DNA from: Pseudomonadota bacterium
Lineage (GTDB): Bacteria; Pseudomonadota; Gammaproteobacteria; Burkholderiales; Burkholderiaceae_C
Assembly (NCBI GenBank): GCA_020161065.1
Contig: JAIUPH010000007.1
Span: forward strand, 248,001-312,000
Direction of reading: 5' to 3'
DNA length: 64,000 nt
Part shown: positions 61,041 through 64,000 of the stretch, piece by piece
Position numbering within the stretch: position 1 is the stretch's first letter
Layout of the letters: each line of letters begins with the position of its first letter
Translations under genes and position numbers: made by a program
The notes under the pieces: model-generated
Told to the model about the DNA's origin: nothing
Databases searched by the model: none
The model's input: only the letters and a program-made list of their open reading frames with translations

Positions 61041-61904
61041 ATGAACAGCAGCGCGGTGGCGGACGCCGGCGGCCCCAACTTTCAGCCCGTGCGCACGCGG
61101 CGCGCCTTCGAGGCGGTGTGCGACCAGGTGCGGCGCCAGGTGGCCGACGGCACGCTGCTGCCCGGCCAGCGCCTGCCCGGCGAGCGCGAGCTGGCCGAGC
61201 GCTTCGGCATCAGCCGCAGCGGCGTGCGCGAGGCGCTGCGCAGCCTGGAACTGGCCGGCCTGGTGGAAGCGCGCACGGGCGCCAGCGGCGGCTTCTTCAT
61301 CCGCTCGTCGGGCAGCGACGGCGTCACGCAGGCGGTGCGCGACATGGTGGCGCTGGGCCAGGTGCCCACCGCCAGCGTGACCGAGGCGCGCATCGAGGTC
61401 ACCAACGTCGCGCTGCGCCTGGCCGCGCAGCGGGCCACCAAGGAAGAGCTGGACGCGATCGAGGCCGACATCGAGCACCACGCCGCGCTGTTCAAGGCCG
61501 GCCACGGCTCGCGCAACACGCGCGCGCTGACCGAGTTCTACCGCCTGCTCGCGCGCGCCACGCACAACGAAGTGATCGTGATGCTGATCGACGCGCTGTC
61601 GGAGATCACGCGCACGCTGCTGGCGCGCATCGACCCACAGCCTTTCCCCGAGATCATCCAGGTGCGCCGCAAGGTGCTGAAGCACTTGCGCGCCGGCGAG
61701 CCCGAGAAGGCCTGCGCCGCGATGGCGGCGCATTTCCGCAACCTTAACCGTTACCTGGAAGAAAAGCCCTGGGCCCAGGGCGCGGCGGGCGCCGCCGGGA
61801 CGGCGGCCCAGGCGGTGGCCAAGGCCGCAGGCGCGGCGCGCAAGGCCGCTGCGCCGGCCGCGGCGGCCGGCGCCCGCAAGGCCGCGGCCCGCAAGCCTGG
61901 CTGA
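61041..61904 (+). CDS. GntR-family regulator, FadR subfamily (regulator 2)
   Basis: A 287-residue regulator. The winged helix has VRRQVADGTLLPGQRLPGER and recognition region ISRSGVREALRSLELAGLVE, very similar to that of regulator 1, then an FCD domain with TEFYRLLARATHN. The last 45 or so residues are a low-complexity Ala/Lys/Arg tail (AAKAAGAARKAAAPAAAAGA) unlike other FadR proteins and reminiscent of histone-H1-like DNA-binding tails. GGAGGAA provides a strong ribosome site. It faces the divergent dehydrogenase unit across operator site D. Confidence 0.92.
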   Translation: MNSSAVADAGGPNFQPVRTRRAFEAVCDQVRRQVADGTLLPGQRLPGERELAERFGISRSGVREALRSLELAGLVEARTGASGGFFIRSSGSDGVTQAVRDMVALGQVPTASVTEARIEVTNVALRLAAQRATKEELDAIEADIEHHAALFKAGHGSRNTRALTEFYRLLARATHNEVIVMLIDALSEITRTLLARIDPQPFPEIIQVRRKVLKHLRAGEPEKACAAMAAHFRNLNRYLEEKPWAQGAAGAAGTAAQAVAKAAGAARKAAAPAAAAGARKAAARKPG

Positions 61905-61913
61905 GCAGCCGGT

Positions 61914-62744
61914 TCAAGCGCGCGGCGGCGGCGCCGACAGCGCATCGGCGCTGGCGTCGCCCAGCCCGGCGCCGCCGTCGCAGTCGAACACCGTGCCGGT
62001 GACGTAGCGCGCGTTGTCGCTGGCCAGGAACAAGGCCATGTCGGCGACGTCGCGGACCTGCCCGTAGTCGCGCAGCGCCAGCCGCTGCTTGATCGCGCGT
62101 TCGCGCTCGGCCGTCGCGGCGAGCCGCGCCATGCCTTCGGTGCCGGCGATCGGCCCCGGCGACAGCGCGTTGACGCGCACGCCCGCCGGCCCCCATTCCA
62201 GCGCCAGGCAGCGCACCAGCATGTTGACGCCGGCCTTGGCCGCGTTGGCGTGCGCCTGGAACGGGCCCGGGTGCGTGGCCCCCGGCGCGGTGATCGCGAT
62301 CAGCGAAGCGCCGGGCTGGCGCAGGTGCTCGAAGCTCGCGCGCAGCACGTGGAAGGTGCCGATCAGGTCGATCTCGACCACGGTGCGAAAGCCGTTGGGC
62401 GACAAATGCGCCGCCGGCGCGTGGAAGTTGCCCGCGGCGCCGGAGACGACGATGTCGATCGGCCCGAAGGTCGCGGCCGTCTCGCGCACCACGGCGGCCA
62501 CGGCGTCGTAGTCGCGCACGTCGGCGGCGCGCGCCAGCACCGCATCGTCCGCGGCGGGCAGCGTGCGCGCCGCCGCGGCGATGCGCTCGGCGCTGCGGCT
62601 CAGGATCGCCACGCGCGCACCATGGCGCGCGAAATGCTGCGCGATGCCGAGGTTGATGCCGCCGGACGCGCCGGCGACCAGCGCGACCTTGCCGGCCAGC
62701 GCGTCGGGCGCGAAGGCGTCGCGGCCGGTGAAGGTGGAGGGCAT
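61914..62744 (-). CDS. SDR-family 2,4-dienoyl-CoA reductase-like protein
   Basis: A 276-residue SDR. The cofactor loop is GASGGINLGIAQHFA and the SGAAGNFHAPA motif replaces NNAG. The catalytic Tyr position reads QAHANAAKAGVN, i.e. without Tyr but with the Lys, followed by EWGPAGVRVNALSPGPIAG; this is the pattern of peroxisomal-type 2,4-dienoyl-CoA reductases, not of ordinary SDRs. It would reduce dienoyl-CoA with NADPH. It is convergent with gntR and divergent from the thiolase gene, behind site E. Confidence 0.87.
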   Translation of the reverse strand: MPSTFTGRDAFAPDALAGKVALVAGASGGINLGIAQHFARHGARVAILSRSAERIAAAARTLPAADDAVLARAADVRDYDAVAAVVRETAATFGPIDIVVSGAAGNFHAPAAHLSPNGFRTVVEIDLIGTFHVLRASFEHLRQPGASLIAITAPGATHPGPFQAHANAAKAGVNMLVRCLALEWGPAGVRVNALSPGPIAGTEGMARLAATAERERAIKQRLALRDYGQVRDVADMALFLASDNARYVTGTVFDCDGGAGLGDASADALSAPPPRA

Positions 62745-62773
62745 GACGGAGGACTCCTCGTTCTTGGGCCATC

Positions 62774-62823
62774 GATGGCGATGGCGTTGGCGTTGGCGAT
62801 TGCATTATGATGGTTGAACCAAT
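62774..62823. promoter_or_regulatory. Divergent promoter with hexamer repeat and FadR-type operator (site E)
   Basis: Five imperfect hexamers (GATGGC, GATGGC, GTTGGC, GTTGGC, GATTGC; 62774-62803) lead to a -10-like TATGAT (62806-62811). It abuts the perfect palindrome TGGTTGAACCA (62811-62821). The repeat occupies the -35 to -10 region, so changes in copy number would change promoter geometry. No good -35 is visible. Confidence 0.6.
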
Positions 62824-62843
62824 GAAAATCCACGCCGACCCGC

Positions 62844-64000
62844 ATGACGACCGAAGCCCTGATCTTTGACGCCGTGCGCACGCCGCGCGGCCGCGGCCGC
62901 GCCGACGGCAGCCTGCACGAGGTCAACCCCGTCGGCCTGCTGGCCGGGCTGATGCGTGGCCTGCAGCGCCGGCTGGACCTCGACACCGCGCAGGTCGAAG
63001 ACGCGCTGATCGGCTGCGTGCAGCCGCACGGCGAGCAGGGCGCGGTGATCGCCAAGCTGGCCGCGCTGGCCGCCGGCTGGCATTGGCGGGTGCCGGGGCT
63101 GCAGCTCAACCGCTACTGCGGCTCGGGCCTGGAGGCCGCCAACCTCGCGGCGGCCAAGGTGCGCGCGGGCTGGAGCGACCTCGTCGTCGCCGGCGGCGTG
63201 GAATCGATGTCGCGCGTGGCGATGGGCGCCGCCCCCAGCGCGCGCGACAACAGCCCGGCGCTGAACTTCCAGCTCCGCCTGGTGCCGCAGGGCGTCAGCG
63301 CCGACCTGATGGCCACGCTGGACGGCCACACGCGCGACGCTCTGGACCGCTACGCGCTGCAATCGCAGCAGCGCGCGGCCGCGGCGCGCGCCGAGGGGCG
63401 GTTCAGCCGCTCGCTGCTGCCGGTCGAGGACATCAATGGGCTGACCATTCTGGCCGAGGACGAGTTCATCCGCCCCGACACCACGCTGGAAGGGCTGGCC
63501 AGGCTGAAGCCATCGTTTGCCGCGATGGGCGAGGCCGGCTTCGACGCGCTGGCCGTCGCCGCCTACCCGCAGCTGGAGCGCATCGAGCACGGGCACACGC
63601 CGGGCAACTCGTCGGGCATCGTCGACGGCGCGGCGCTGATGCTCGTCGGCTCCGAGGCCAAAGGCCGTGCGCTGGGCCTGACGCCGCGCGCGCGCATCGT
63701 CTCGGTGGCCGCCGTCGGCAGCGAGCCGGTGATCATGCTCGACGCGCCGGCGCCGGCGGCGCGCATCGCGCTGGCCAAGGCCGGGCTGGCGCCCGAGGAC
63801 ATCGACCTCTACGAGGTCAACGAGGCCTTCGCCACCGTGGTGCTGCGCTTCATGCGCGAGCTGAAGCTGCCGCCGGAGAAGGTCAACGTCAACGGCGGCG
63901 CCATCGCGCTGGGCCACCCGCTGGGCGCCACCGGCTGCATGCTGGTGGGCACGCTGCTCGACGAGCTGGAGCGCCGCGGCCTCACGCGCGGCATGGTCGT
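62844..64000 (+). CDS. Acetyl-CoA C-acetyltransferase (thiolase), 3' end beyond window
   Basis: The first 385 residues of a classical thiolase; the frame is still open at the last base. The nucleophilic Cys is in [15 protein letters not shown] (about residue 91), [12 protein letters not shown] follows, and the [14 protein letters not shown] motif holds the second active-site His. The distal catalytic Cys near the C terminus is beyond the window. Unlike the two other thiolase-fold proteins in the window it should be a true thiolase, cleaving 3-oxoacyl-CoA. It is under operator site E. Confidence 0.93.
   Translation, partial: MTTEALIFDAVRTPRGRGRADGSLHEVNPVGLLAGLMRGLQRRLDLDTAQVEDALIGCVQPHGEQGAVIAKLAALAAGWHWRVPGLQLNRYCGSGLEAANLAAAKVRAGWSDLVVAGGVESMSRVAMGAAPSARDNSPALNFQLRLVPQGVSADLMATLDGHTRDALDRYALQSQQRAAAARAEGRFSRSLLPVEDINGLTILAEDEFIRPDTTLEGLARLKPSFAAMGEAGFDALAVAAYPQLERIEHGHTPGNSSGIVDGAALMLVGSEAKGRALGLTPRARIVSVAAVGSEPVIMLDAPAPAARIALAKAGLAPEDIDLYEVNEAFATVVLRFMRELKLPPEKVNVNGGAIALGHPLGATGCMLVGTLLDELERRGLTRGMV

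Overview
This is about 64 kb of very GC-rich, densely coding DNA with no rRNA, tRNA, insertion sequence or CRISPR array that I could find. Eight Bug/TctC-type periplasmic receptors, two TRAP transporters, five CaiB/BaiF CoA-transferases and many ATGA/GTGA-overlapping genes point to a betaproteobacterium of the order Burkholderiales. Genus cannot be decided from the sequence. The window reads as a catabolic region for organic acids and acyl-CoA esters.

Left part (1-10.9 kb): the end of a LivM/LivG/LivF branched-chain-type ABC importer, an SMP-30 lactonase and a Bug receptor. Next comes an operon with a FAS1-like/MaoC-type hydratase, two class III CoA-transferases, an isochorismatase-fold hydrolase and a CitE-type lyase. 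It is followed by its probable GntR/FCD regulator and another Bug receptor. A GCAT-centred palindrome lies before both the operon and that receptor. Middle left (11-21.4 kb): an IclR regulator heads a tight run with a lactate-oxidase-type FMN enzyme, TRAP transporter 1, SMP-30 lactonase, RraA/CHA-aldolase-type protein, a PDC-hydrolase-type amidohydrolase and TRAP transporter 2. At 22.3-25.6 kb is a glutamate mutase set (S subunit, MutL-type protein, E subunit) behind a strong 15-bp hairpin.

Right part (25.6-64 kb): a large acyl-CoA degradation island. It holds four acyl-CoA dehydrogenases, five enoyl-CoA hydratases/isomerases, three thiolase-family proteins (two without the usual Cys and each paired with a DUF35 protein), two SDRs, a double-hotdog hydratase, CoA-transferases, a racemase, a Rieske oxygenase with a divergently encoded reductase, and several orphan Bug receptors. 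One operon (52.4-57.6 kb: CoA ligase, APH-type kinase, DUF6285, acyl-CoA dehydrogenase, Bug receptor) resembles the levulinate/4-hydroxyacid (Lva) gene set. A BrnT/BrnA toxin-antitoxin pair with a shortened toxin gene sits between convergent units at 51.9-52.4 kb.

The main observation is that eight promoters of this right part carry copies of one palindrome, TGGTT-N-AACCA, usually just downstream of the -10 box. Two FadR-type GntR regulators are encoded there, each beside a copy. This suggests one dispersed, FadR-controlled regulon for a compound that is activated to a CoA ester and degraded by beta-oxidation and possibly retro-aldol steps. The substrate is not evident from sequence.
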